DNA of 64,000 nucleotides from assembly GCF_031884435.1 (NCBI RefSeq), contig NZ_CP134779.1, positions 992,001-1,056,000 of the forward strand, read 5' to 3'. The DNA comes from Bosea sp. 685 (GTDB taxonomy: Bacteria; Pseudomonadota; Alphaproteobacteria; Rhizobiales; Beijerinckiaceae). Below, one piece after another: positions 35,793 to 43,819 of the stretch (positions within the stretch are counted from its first letter, which is position 1; the number at the start of each line of letters is the position of its first letter). The notes beneath the pieces are model-generated. The model was not told the DNA's origin, searched no databases, and saw only the letters and a program-made list of their open reading frames with translations. A program made the translations under genes and the position numbers.

Positions 35793-36666
35793 TCGTCCAA
35801 ATCTTGCTGTGCGGGAGGCCAGCTCCGAACCGACCGGTGCGCAAAGCATCGGACGGGCGGCTGCTTTGTTGCGGCTGGTCGCGTCGAGCCGCACGCGCGG
35901 CGCCAGCCTGAGCGAACTCGTCGACGGCTCGCGGCTGCAGAAGCCGACCTGCCGCCGCATCCTGGTGGCGTTGATCGAAGCCGGGTTGATCGAGCAGGAG
36001 GCGGCGACACGGCGCTATTTCCTCGGGCCTGAATCCTTCATTCTGGGCACCATCGCAGCCGATCGCTTCGGAATCCATCGGCTCGCGCAGGAGGGTGTCG
36101 TGCGTCTGGCGCAGGCGACAGGCGATGCCGCCTTCCTGCAGGTCAGGCGGGATTGGACGGTCGTCTGCCTGCAGCGCGAGGACGGCGATTATCCGATCCG
36201 CTCGCATGTGCTCGCCCCCAGCGACAGGCACCTGCTCGGCGCAGGCGTCGGCGGCATCGCGCTGCTGGCTGCGCTCGACGACGAGGGGGTCGAGCAGGCG
36301 ATGGCGGCCAATGCCGCGCAGTTTCCGCAGCGCTACCCGATGTTGTCGCGGGCGATCGTGGACGACCTCGTCGCGGAGACGCGCGAGCGCGGCTATGCGA
36401 TGAATCGCGGGCTGCTCTTCCCCGGCTCCTGGGGCATGGCGATGGTCGTGCGCGATGCGCAGGGGCGGGCCGAGGCCTGCCTTTCGCTGGCCGCGATCGA
36501 GAGCCGGATGCAGCCGGACCGCGAACCCTTTCTCGCGCAATTGCTGCGTGACGAGGTCGCCAGGCTCGAGGCCAGGCTGCGCGAATTCCACATTCAGGAC
36601 GAGGCCCGGCCGGCACAGCCGGGTGCGCCCGTGCCGCTGCGCCGCCGTGCCGGCGAACGGAGATGA
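35788..36666 (+). CDS. IclR-family transcriptional regulator
   Basis: Protein of 292 residues. The N-terminal winged HTH includes SIGRAAALLRLVAS and LQKPTCRRILVALIEAGLIE (about residues 50-69); the C-terminal effector domain includes DWTVVCLQREDGDYPIR and RGYAMNRGL. Divergent from the TRAP operon with 248 bases between, and its stop overlaps an ATG of the ligase frame, so it is co-transcribed with the CoA ligase. It probably senses the imported acid or its CoA ester. The last 25 residues are Arg/Pro-rich and unconserved in appearance. Confidence 0.93.
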   Translation: MDRPNLAVREASSEPTGAQSIGRAAALLRLVASSRTRGASLSELVDGSRLQKPTCRRILVALIEAGLIEQEAATRRYFLGPESFILGTIAADRFGIHRLAQEGVVRLAQATGDAAFLQVRRDWTVVCLQREDGDYPIRSHVLAPSDRHLLGAGVGGIALLAALDDEGVEQAMAANAAQFPQRYPMLSRAIVDDLVAETRERGYAMNRGLLFPGSWGMAMVVRDAQGRAEACLSLAAIESRMQPDREPFLAQLLRDEVARLEARLREFHIQDEARPAQPGAPVPLRRRAGERR

Positions 36667-36701
36667 ACCATGACGATCCGCCGCGACAAGGAGAGCGCAG
36701 C

Positions 36702-38339
36702 ATGACCGAGACCGCGCTGAAAACCGGCATCGCGCCCAAGGGCGGCGTTGTTCCAATGTCCAAACGCGTGATGAACCTGGCCCATATCGCGACGCAGAAT
36801 GCGCGCCGTTTCCGGGAGCGCGCCGGCTTCATCTGGGGCGAGCGGACATGGAGCTGGGGCGAGATCGACGCGCAGGCCTCGGCGCTGGCCGCCGGCCTGC
36901 GCCAGCGCGGCATCGGCAAGGGCGACCGCATCCTGGTCCATTCCAAGAATTGCGACGCGATGTTCGTCTCGATGTTCGCCGCTTTCCGGCTGGGTGCGGT
37001 CTGGGTGCCGACAAATTTCCGCCTGCTGCCCGACGAGGTCGGCTATCTCGGCACCTCATCGGGCGCCAAGGCCTTCATCTGCCATGGCGATTTTCCGGCC
37101 CATGCGGCGGCCGTTGCCGCCTCGGAGCCTGCGCCGGAGTTCATCTGGCGGATCGGGCCGGGCGAGTTCGGCGAGGCCGAGGTCGGCGAGGTGATCGCGC
37201 GCCATCTCGGCGAGCAGGTCGCCAATGTCGCGGTCGAGCATGACGATCCCTGCTGGTTCTTCTTTACCTCCGGCACGACGGGGCGCTCGAAGGCCGCGGT
37301 GCTGACCCATGGCCAGATGGGCTTCGTGGTGACGAACCATCTCGCCGATCTGGTGCCGGGCTCGACCGAGGCCGACGCCTCGCTCGTCGTCGCCCCGCTC
37401 TCGCATGGGGCGGGCGTGCATCAGCTCGTGCTGTCCTCGCGCGGCGCCGCGACGATCCTGCTGCCGACCGAGCGCTTCGACATCGACGAGGCCTATCGCC
37501 TGATCGAACGCCACAGGATCACCAACATCTTCACCGTGCCGACCATCCTGAAGATGCTGGTCGAGCATCCGGCCGTCGACCAGCACGACCATTCCAGCCT
37601 GCGCCACATCATCTATGCCGGTGCGCCGATGTATCGCGAGGACCAGAAGGCGGCGCTCGCCAAGCTCGGCAAGGTGCTGGTGCAGTATTTCGGGCTGGGC
37701 GAGGTCACCGGCAACATCACAGTGTTGCCGCCGGCCCTGCATGAGGCGCAGGACGGTCCCGATGCGCGCATCGGCACCTGCGGTTACGAGCGCAGCGGCA
37801 TGGAGGTACAAATCCAGGACGATGCCGGCCATGCGGTTGCGCCGGGCGTGCAGGGCGAAATCTGCGTGATCGGCCCCGCCGTCTTCGCCGGCTACTACGA
37901 CAACCCGGAAGCCAATGCGAAATCCTTCCGCGACGGCTGGTTCCGCACCGGCGATCTCGGCCATATGGACGAGCAGGGCTTCGTCTACATCACCGGCCGC
38001 GCCTCGGACATGTACATCTCCGGCGGCTCGAACATCTATCCGCGCGAGATCGAGGAGAAGATCCTGACCCATCCGGCGATCGCGGAGGTCGCGGTGCTCG
38101 GCCTGCCTGATCCGGTCTGGGGTGAGATCGGCGTCGCGGTCTGCGTGGCGCGTGCGGGCGCAAGCGCGACCGAAGCCGAAATGGCGGAGTATCTCGCGGC
38201 GAAGATCGCCCGCTACAAGATGCCCAAGCGCTTCTTCTTCTGGGAGGCCTTGCCGAAGTCGGGCTATGGCAAGGTGCCCAAGCGCCTGGTCAAGGACGAG
38301 CTCGAGGCGCGCGGCGAGCTGGACTGGCTGCGCTCGTGA
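36702..38339 (+). CDS. AMP-dependent acyl/aryl-CoA ligase
   Basis: Protein of 545 residues of the ANL superfamily. P-loop FFFTSGTTGRSKAAVLTH (about residues 185-202), A5-type YFGLGEVTGN, A7 motif WFRTGDLGHMDEQGFVYITG, and the catalytic lysine region LPKSGYGKVPKRLV near the C-terminus. It activates a carboxylic acid to an acyl-adenylate, then the CoA thioester. ATG 36702 follows AAGGAGAG; an ATG at 36663 overlaps the iclR stop but has its ribosome site too close. Probable partner of the TRAP-imported acid. Confidence 0.92.
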   Translation: MTETALKTGIAPKGGVVPMSKRVMNLAHIATQNARRFRERAGFIWGERTWSWGEIDAQASALAAGLRQRGIGKGDRILVHSKNCDAMFVSMFAAFRLGAVWVPTNFRLLPDEVGYLGTSSGAKAFICHGDFPAHAAAVAASEPAPEFIWRIGPGEFGEAEVGEVIARHLGEQVANVAVEHDDPCWFFFTSGTTGRSKAAVLTHGQMGFVVTNHLADLVPGSTEADASLVVAPLSHGAGVHQLVLSSRGAATILLPTERFDIDEAYRLIERHRITNIFTVPTILKMLVEHPAVDQHDHSSLRHIIYAGAPMYREDQKAALAKLGKVLVQYFGLGEVTGNITVLPPALHEAQDGPDARIGTCGYERSGMEVQIQDDAGHAVAPGVQGEICVIGPAVFAGYYDNPEANAKSFRDGWFRTGDLGHMDEQGFVYITGRASDMYISGGSNIYPREIEEKILTHPAIAEVAVLGLPDPVWGEIGVAVCVARAGASATEAEMAEYLAAKIARYKMPKRFFFWEALPKSGYGKVPKRLVKDELEARGELDWLRS

Positions 38340-38431
38340 CGGCAGCCGCGATGGATGGCTTCAACCAGCGGACGGGCCGCATGACGACCGGAACAAGGTC
38401 GCCATGGGACCCGGGAACGCGTTGGCGCCGA

Positions 38432-38668
38432 TCAGCGGCGGTAGTGGCGGCGGTGACGGCGGTAATGCCGGCGATGATGGCGACGGTGATAGCGGCTGAA
38501 CTCGGCGTCGGCATCATCGAGCGACCGGGCCGCGTGCGGCTCGGCCGGCTTCGCATCCACAGGCTCCGGAGCGAGCGTCATTGGCGCGGCTTGCGCCATC
38601 GCGACAGCGCCGACGCTGGCGGCAGCCGCCCCGCCAATCAGGCTCAGGATAAAAGAGCGCCTATCCAT
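38432..38668 (-). CDS. Small Tat-exported protein with His/Arg/Tyr-rich tail
   Basis: Protein of 78 residues. N-terminus MDRRSFILSLIGGAAAASVG is a twin-arginine leader with AQA cleavage near residue 27. The short mature part ends in a low-complexity tail of about 20 residues made only of Arg, His and Tyr in HRRH/YRR repeats. GAGAGGAT precedes ATG 38668. It is convergent with the ligase gene. No known domain; the tail could bind metal, nucleic acid or anionic envelope polymers. Confidence 0.7.
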   Translation of the reverse strand: MDRRSFILSLIGGAAAASVGAVAMAQAAPMTLAPEPVDAKPAEPHAARSLDDADAEFSRYHRRHHRRHYRRHRRHYRR

Positions 38669-38905
38669 CAGGTTATCCTCTCTTGATCGTTGATGGCCTT
38701 TCCAGGTCGAACTGGCCCGGAACGGACTGACCAAAAACCTTTGGCGGAGCCGTTGGTTCCGCCGCCACGCTGAAACGAGGTTGCCATTGTCCAGCCAGCA
38801 CGTGCCACTCCTGCTGTTCAGCTCAGTGTTCCATCCCCATGACCGCTTTTTGCCCGACCGCGATCCCGCCATGATGCGCTCGGTTTTCCCTGGGAGGACG
38901 AGGTC

Positions 38906-39760
38906 ATGAGGCGCATCGAGCAGCCCGGTCCCGCGGCGCCTGAGCGTGTCGAATGGGCTGAAAGCCATGGTTTGCGCTTCGAAATGACGCTGCAACCCGG
39001 TCTGACCCTGCTGGAGGCGGTGCGGCGCAGCTTTGCCGCGGCGGGCTTCACCTCGGGCGTCGCACGAATCGACGGCGCGGCCCTGTCGTCCTTCACCTAT
39101 GTCATGCCGGCTTTGTCGCAGACGCCGGAGCACGCGGCCTTCTACAGCGAGATCTTCCGGCCGCCGGGCATCGCCCGCATCGAGACCGGCGCGCTGACCT
39201 TCGGCCTGCGTGACGGCGCGCCCTTCTTCCATTGCCATGCGCTCTGGCAGGAGGCGGGCGGCAAGCGCAGCGGCGGCCATATCCTGCCCGACGAGACGTT
39301 GGTGGCCGAGGCGATCACGCTCCCGGCCGTCGGCATCGATGGCGCGGGTTTCGCCGCTTACATCGATGCCGAGACCAATTTCAAGCTGTTTGGCCCCGCG
39401 ACGGTGCCCTTGCTGGGCGCGACGCGGGAAGGGCGATTCTTCGCCCTGCGCGTGCGCCCGAACATCGATCTCGCCGGCGCGCTGGAGCAGTTCTGCGCTG
39501 AGCACGGCGTCAAGCGCGCGACAATCCATGGCGGTGTCGGCTCGACGATCGGCGCGCGCTTCGAGGATGGCCGGATGGTCGAGAACTTCGCCACCGAAAT
39601 CGCGATCAAATCCGGCCGGGTCTGGAGCGAGGGCGAAGGCATGATGTCGGAAATCGACGTGGCGCTGGTCGACTACACCGGCGCGATGGCGCAGGGCCGC
39701 CTGACGCGCGGCGACAACCCGGTGCTGATGACCTTCGAGCTGGTGCTGGAAGCGGGGTAA
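38906..39760 (+). CDS. Tandem PPC-domain (DUF296) protein
   Basis: Protein of 284 residues with two copies of the PPC/DUF296 fold. Copy 1 (residues about 25-140) contains LEAVRRSFAAAGFTSGVARI and FHCHALWQ with GGHILPDETLV; copy 2 (about 165-284) contains GALEQFCAEHGVKRATIHGG and FATEIAIKSGRV. DUF296 domains bind DNA when attached to AT-hooks, but free-standing bacterial forms are trimeric proteins of unclear role. It lies between catabolic genes; GAGG stands six bases ahead of ATG 38906. Confidence 0.85.
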   Translation: MRRIEQPGPAAPERVEWAESHGLRFEMTLQPGLTLLEAVRRSFAAAGFTSGVARIDGAALSSFTYVMPALSQTPEHAAFYSEIFRPPGIARIETGALTFGLRDGAPFFHCHALWQEAGGKRSGGHILPDETLVAEAITLPAVGIDGAGFAAYIDAETNFKLFGPATVPLLGATREGRFFALRVRPNIDLAGALEQFCAEHGVKRATIHGGVGSTIGARFEDGRMVENFATEIAIKSGRVWSEGEGMMSEIDVALVDYTGAMAQGRLTRGDNPVLMTFELVLEAG

Positions 39761-39862
39761 GGGCTCGGCGCCGATGCTTCGGCCGAGACCGAAGTGATTG
39801 CGCAGGACCGGCCCTGCGCGCGGGCGCATGCTTCCGGCTGACTGAGGCCACGGAAGCAGATC

Positions 39863-40819
39863 GTGAAACACACCACCACATGCCAGTCGGAAACCGCTGG
39901 AGACGTCACATATCTAAGCGGGCGGGATGGCGAGCCGACCTTGCTCCTGCGCCGCGTCGCCGGGACCGGACCGAGCGTGGTCTATGTCCACGGTGCGACG
40001 TTTCCATCGGCGCTTTCGGTAGCCTATCGTTTTGGCGGCCTGTCCTGGATGGACGATCTGGCGGCGCGCGGATTTGACGTCTGGGCCTTCGACTTTGCCG
40101 GTTTCGGCGGCTCCGACCGCCCACCCGCCTTTGAACACGCGGCATCCGAGAGCCCACCTTTTGGCCGCGCATGCGATGCGGAGGTGCAGCTCGCGCGGGT
40201 TCTGGCGCATGTCCGGCAGGTTACGGGCCGCGCCAGGCTGTCATTGATCGCGCATTCCTGGGGCACGATCGTGGCCGGGCTCCACGCGTCGCTGCAGCCC
40301 GGCACCATCGAACGTCTGGTTTTCTTTGGGCCGATCGCGCAGCGAGACGGGCCGCCCATGGCGACGGGCGATGGCCCCGAAAGCTGGCGGCTGGTTTCGA
40401 TCGCCCAGCAACTGGCCCGTTTCGTCGAGGATGTTCCCGCAGGCCACCCAGCGGTGCTGATCGAACCCGGGCTGGCCTCATGGGCTCCGGCCTATCTTGC
40501 AAGCGATCCAGGGGCGGCGGCCCGGCGGCCCGTTCCAGCCGTCCGGATTCCGGCTGGTCCGGCCGCCGACATCAAGGCTGCGTGGGCCGGGAACCTTGCC
40601 TATGAGCCCGCAAGGGTTCAGGCGCCGACACTGATTGTGCGAGGCGCCTGGGATGGTCTGTGCACGGACGATGATGCGCTCTGGCTGCGCGGGCGGCTGG
40701 GGGCTGCCGAGACGCGCGACGTCAAAATCGTCGAAGGCACGCATCTCATGCATCTCGAACATGCGCGCCTTGGCCTGTTCGAGGCGACGGGAGCCTTTCT
40801 GATGAAAACCTGGTTCTAG
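39863..40819 (+). CDS. Alpha/beta hydrolase
   Basis: Protein of 318 residues. Oxyanion motif VYVHGATFPSAL, nucleophile elbow LIAHSWGTI (Ser about residue 133, in A-H-S-W-G rather than G-x-S-x-G), acid in RGAWDGLCTD and the histidine in EGTHLMHLE, giving a complete triad. FDFAGFGGSDRP is the usual second strand loop. The start codon is GTG at 39863 with GGAAG upstream. No signal peptide. Ester or C-C hydrolase; substrate unknown. Confidence 0.88.
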   Translation: MKHTTTCQSETAGDVTYLSGRDGEPTLLLRRVAGTGPSVVYVHGATFPSALSVAYRFGGLSWMDDLAARGFDVWAFDFAGFGGSDRPPAFEHAASESPPFGRACDAEVQLARVLAHVRQVTGRARLSLIAHSWGTIVAGLHASLQPGTIERLVFFGPIAQRDGPPMATGDGPESWRLVSIAQQLARFVEDVPAGHPAVLIEPGLASWAPAYLASDPGAAARRPVPAVRIPAGPAADIKAAWAGNLAYEPARVQAPTLIVRGAWDGLCTDDDALWLRGRLGAAETRDVKIVEGTHLMHLEHARLGLFEATGAFLMKTWF

Positions 40820-40824
40820 ATTTT

Positions 40825-40882
40825 TGTTTCAACGCGTTTGTTCACGCGAACCGGTGTCCAGTTCGCGCGAAAATGCTCTGAC
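40825..40882. repeat. Palindromic intergenic element, ACGCGAACCGGTGTCC type
   Basis: Between convergent genes: acgcgtttgttcacgcgaac, then cggtgtccagttcgcgcga and aaatgctct. The centre GCGAACCGG-TGTCCA-GTTCGCGC is an imperfect dyad. It resembles a second subtype of the palindromic repeats seen elsewhere in the window (31688, 54333, 57135). Confidence 0.6.
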
Positions 40883-40900
40883 ACTGGCGAATTCAGGCAC

Positions 40901-42550
40901 TCATCGTTCGCCTCCGGAGTTTTTCCGCGCCACCTCCAGATCGCGCAGGTCCTTGCGCCTGATCTTGCCGGTCGCGGTCATCGGCAGTTCGGTGACGAAT
41001 TCGATCTCACGGGGATATTGATAGGCGGCGAGCCGCTCCCTGACGAAGGCCTGGATCTCGGCGGCGAGGGTGTCCGAGGGAGCAAAGCCCGGTTTCGGCA
41101 GCACGAAGGCCTTGACCACCTCGGTGCGCAGCGGGTCGGGGCTGCCGACGACGGCGACCATCAGCACGGACTGATGGCGGATGATGCAGTCCTCGATGTC
41201 GCCGGGCCCGATCCGATAGGCGCCGCTGGAGATGATGTCGTCGTCGCGGCCCTGGAACCAGAAATAGCCTTCTGCGTCGCAGGCGCCGGTGTCTCCGGTG
41301 ACGAGCCAGTCGCCGACGAATTTGGCCGCCGTCGCCTCAGGCTGGCGCCAGTATTCCAGCATCATCACCGGGTCGGGCCTTGCCACTGCGATCAGCCCCT
41401 GCTCGCCGGCCGGCAGCTCGTCGCCCTCGGGAGAGATCACCGCGACGCAGTGGCCGGGCACGGCACGGCCCATCGAACCTGGCACGATCGGGAACAGGCT
41501 GGCGCAGTTCGAGACGATCAGGTTGGCCTCGGTCTGGCCGTAGAACTCGTTGACCGGAAAGCCGAAGGTCTGCTCGCTCCAGGCCAGCATGTCGGCGCCG
41601 AGCGTCTCGCCGCCGGTGCCGATCGAGCGCATCGCATAGTCGAAGCGCTGGCGCGGCCTCTCGACCTGCCGCATCAGCTTCAGCGCGGTGGGCGGCAGGA
41701 AGGCGTTGCGGACCTTGTGCCGGGCCATCAGCGCGAAGGCGGCTTCCGGATCGAATTTCTTCGCGCGTGAGGCCAGGACGGGGACGCCGAAATAGAGGCT
41801 CGGCAGCAGCACGTCGAGCAGGCCGCCGGCCCAGGCCCAATCGGCCGGCGTCCAGAACAGGTCGCGGGCTTGCGGGAAGAATTCCTGCGGCAGTTGCACA
41901 CCAGGCAGATGGCCGAGCAGGACGCGATGCGCATGCAGTGCACCCTTGGGCTTTCCCGTCGTGCCGGAGGTGTAGATGATCAGAGCTGGATCATCGGCGC
42001 GTGTATCGAGGGGCGTAAAACGGTCGGAGGCCTTTGCCAGCTCCGCGTCGAAATCGAGATGGGTCCCGGTCGTTTCTCTATTGCCGATGACGAAGATGCG
42101 TTTGAGGTCGGGCAGTGCGGCGCGGATCGTCTCGATCTTGCCGATGTTCTCGGCATCGGTGATCAGCACTGCTGCGCCGCTGTGCTGCAAACGGTGTTCG
42201 AGCGCATCCGGCCCGAACTGGGTGAAAAGCGGCAGCGCGATTGCGCCCATCTTGTAGATGGCGAGATGGGCCATCGCCGTTTCCGGCCGTTGCGGTAGCA
42301 GGATGCCGACGCGCTCGCCCGCTCCGACGCCATGGCCGTGCAGCATATTGGCGAGGCGGTTGGAGCTCCGTTTCAGTTCGTCGAAGCTCAGGGTCGCGAC
42401 GCCCGCCGTTTCATCCTCGTAGATCAGCGCCGGCTTGCCGCTGCCATCGGCATGGCGGTCGCAGCAGGCGACGCCGATGTTGAAGCGCTCCGGGATATCC
42501 CAGCGGAAAGCCTCGAAGGTAACCCGGTAGCTTGCCGCCCGCATCAGCAT
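40901..42550 (-). CDS. Acyl-CoA synthetase, AMP-forming (medium-chain / acetyl-CoA synthetase-like)
   Basis: Protein of 549 residues. P-loop IIYTSGTTGKPKGALHAH (about residues 170-187), FWTPADWAWAGGLLD, EFYGQTEANLIV (A5), WLVTGDTGACDAEGYFWFQG (A7) and the catalytic lysine in MTATGKIRRKDLR. The W-rich acyl-pocket segment resembles the MACS group. ATG 42550 shares one base with the MaoC stop (TGATG), so it is co-translated with the hydratase. It activates a short or branched acid that the MaoC protein may then process. Confidence 0.92.
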   Translation of the reverse strand: MLMRAASYRVTFEAFRWDIPERFNIGVACCDRHADGSGKPALIYEDETAGVATLSFDELKRSSNRLANMLHGHGVGAGERVGILLPQRPETAMAHLAIYKMGAIALPLFTQFGPDALEHRLQHSGAAVLITDAENIGKIETIRAALPDLKRIFVIGNRETTGTHLDFDAELAKASDRFTPLDTRADDPALIIYTSGTTGKPKGALHAHRVLLGHLPGVQLPQEFFPQARDLFWTPADWAWAGGLLDVLLPSLYFGVPVLASRAKKFDPEAAFALMARHKVRNAFLPPTALKLMRQVERPRQRFDYAMRSIGTGGETLGADMLAWSEQTFGFPVNEFYGQTEANLIVSNCASLFPIVPGSMGRAVPGHCVAVISPEGDELPAGEQGLIAVARPDPVMMLEYWRQPEATAAKFVGDWLVTGDTGACDAEGYFWFQGRDDDIISSGAYRIGPGDIEDCIIRHQSVLMVAVVGSPDPLRTEVVKAFVLPKPGFAPSDTLAAEIQAFVRERLAAYQYPREIEFVTELPMTATGKIRRKDLRDLEVARKNSGGER

Positions 42551-42999
42551 CAGCCTTGCTCCGGGCGGCGCTTCATCAAAAGCTTGAGATGGCCGGTCTG
42601 AACCTGCTCGCCGCGCTGGTTGAATACATCGAGCTTGAGGGTGACGACACCGCGATCGGGCTTGCGCGAGGGCTTGCGATCCACGGTCGTGACCACGGCA
42701 TGGACGGCGTCGCCGATCCTGACCGGCGCGGCAAAACTCCAGTGCAGATCGAGCAGGCCCATGGTGGTGGCGTCGATCAGGTTCTGCTGCGACATCAGGC
42801 CGATCACCATGGCGAGCGTCAGCGGGCCATGGGCGATGCGCTCGCCGAAGGAGGTGGTGGCGCAATATTCGCTGTCGACATGGAGCGGGTTGAAATCGCC
42901 GGAGAGCCCGGAAAATAGCGTGATGTCGCCTTCGCCGACGGTGCGGCCGCGTGTGACGACGCGCAGATCCTCGCCGAATTCCTCGAAGTAGAGGCCCAT
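42550..42999 (-). CDS. MaoC-family hot-dog hydratase
   Basis: Protein of 149 residues. The (R)-specific hydratase signature is clear: FSGLSGDFNPLHVDSEY followed by FGERIAHGPLTLAMVIGL (Asp35, His40 region and the HG motif). Single MaoC domain, typical length. It hydrates enoyl-CoA esters. It is divergent from the toxin-antitoxin module and co-translated with a CoA ligase. Confidence 0.92.
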   Translation of the reverse strand: MGLYFEEFGEDLRVVTRGRTVGEGDITLFSGLSGDFNPLHVDSEYCATTSFGERIAHGPLTLAMVIGLMSQQNLIDATTMGLLDLHWSFAAPVRIGDAVHAVVTTVDRKPSRKPDRGVVTLKLDVFNQRGEQVQTGHLKLLMKRRPEQG

Positions 43000-43134
43000 G
43001 GTTTCCGTCCCGATCGTCGTTTTGGCGATTAGGCGCGCGAAGGAGGCGGGCTGACAAGGCCGCGCGTTGCCGCTTTTGCTCACGAGGGAAGTGCGCGGAT
43101 GGCGTCTGCTGCGCAGACAACTGCCTGATGTTGT

Positions 43135-43153
43135 GTTATACATCTCGTATAAC
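43135..43153. promoter_or_regulatory. Operator/promoter of the toxin-antitoxin module
   Basis: GTTATAC-atctc-GTATAAC is a perfect 7-bp-arm dyad ending 13 bases ahead of the antitoxin ATG and overlapping a plausible -10 box. This is the expected place for autorepression by the antitoxin-toxin complex. The GGAGGGG ribosome site follows directly. Confidence 0.7.
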
Positions 43154-43166
43154 GGAGGGGTTGCCA

Positions 43167-43427
43167 ATGAAGGAGCGCAGCAAACCAGAGGCCGATGGCG
43201 CGACGGTTCTCCAGATTCGTAAGATCGGCAACTCTCTCGGTCTTATCCTACCGAAGGAGTTATTGGCGCAGCTTGGCTTTTCCGAGGGCGATCAGCTCGA
43301 GGTGGTCAGGCAGCCCGAGGGTGGAGTCAAACTGCAGCGGCATGACGATCAGCATGCCCGGGCAATGGCGATCGCGCGGCAGGTCATGAAGGACTACGCC
43401 AATACAATGCGCGAGCTTGCTAAGTGA
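43167..43427 (+). CDS. AbrB/MazE-type antitoxin
   Basis: Protein of 86 residues. The swapped-hairpin AbrB domain VLQIRKIGNSLGLILPKELL (residues 14-33) with GFSEGDQLEVV is intact; the C-terminal 30 residues form the helical toxin-binding part. A leader of 11 residues precedes the domain. Its stop overlaps the Doc start as GTGA. It should neutralise the toxin and repress the operon through the dyad at 43135. Confidence 0.92.
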   Translation: MKERSKPEADGATVLQIRKIGNSLGLILPKELLAQLGFSEGDQLEVVRQPEGGVKLQRHDDQHARAMAIARQVMKDYANTMRELAK

Positions 43428-43819
43428 GCGAGCCGCTCTGGTTGTCGGTCGAATTGATCCGGGACATCCATGCCGAACAGCTTGCGATTTATGGCGGGCC
43501 GGAAGGCATCCGTGATCTGGGGCTGCTCGCGTCGGCGCTTGCCCGTCCTATCAACCGTTTTGCTTATGGCGAGACCGATATGGCGGCTCTCGCTGCTGCC
43601 TATGCCTTCGGATTGGCGCGGAACCATCCGTTCGTCGATGGCAACAAGCGCGCCGCCTTCCTTGCGATGATGACGTTCCTGCGCCTGAACGGCATTCCTT
43701 TTGCGCCGGCGGACGCGATGGCCGCTGCCGCCATTCTGGCGCTAGCCGCCAGCGAGGTCGACGAAGGAGGGCTGACACGCTGGATCCGCGACAACTGGCC
43801 CAAGGATATGCCTGCATGA
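43424..43819 (+). CDS. doc: Doc-family toxin (Fic domain)
   Basis: Protein of 131 residues. The Fic motif HPFVDGNKRAAFLAMMTFL (about residues 66-84) is complete, with the Doc form of HxFx(D)GNKR; VELIRDIHAEQLAIYGGPEG at the start and a GLLASALARP segment match death-on-curing proteins. Doc phosphorylates EF-Tu in the studied case. The start is GTG 43424. Its stop overlaps the next gene's ATG as ATGA, coupling the toxin to a metabolic enzyme. Confidence 0.93.
   Translation: MSEPLWLSVELIRDIHAEQLAIYGGPEGIRDLGLLASALARPINRFAYGETDMAALAAAYAFGLARNHPFVDGNKRAAFLAMMTFLRLNGIPFAPADAMAAAAILALAASEVDEGGLTRWIRDNWPKDMPA

Noticed and set aside
43135..43819. Mobile-element or phage island around the toxin-antitoxin module
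   Set aside because: No integrase, transposase, att-like repeats or change in base composition was seen at its borders.
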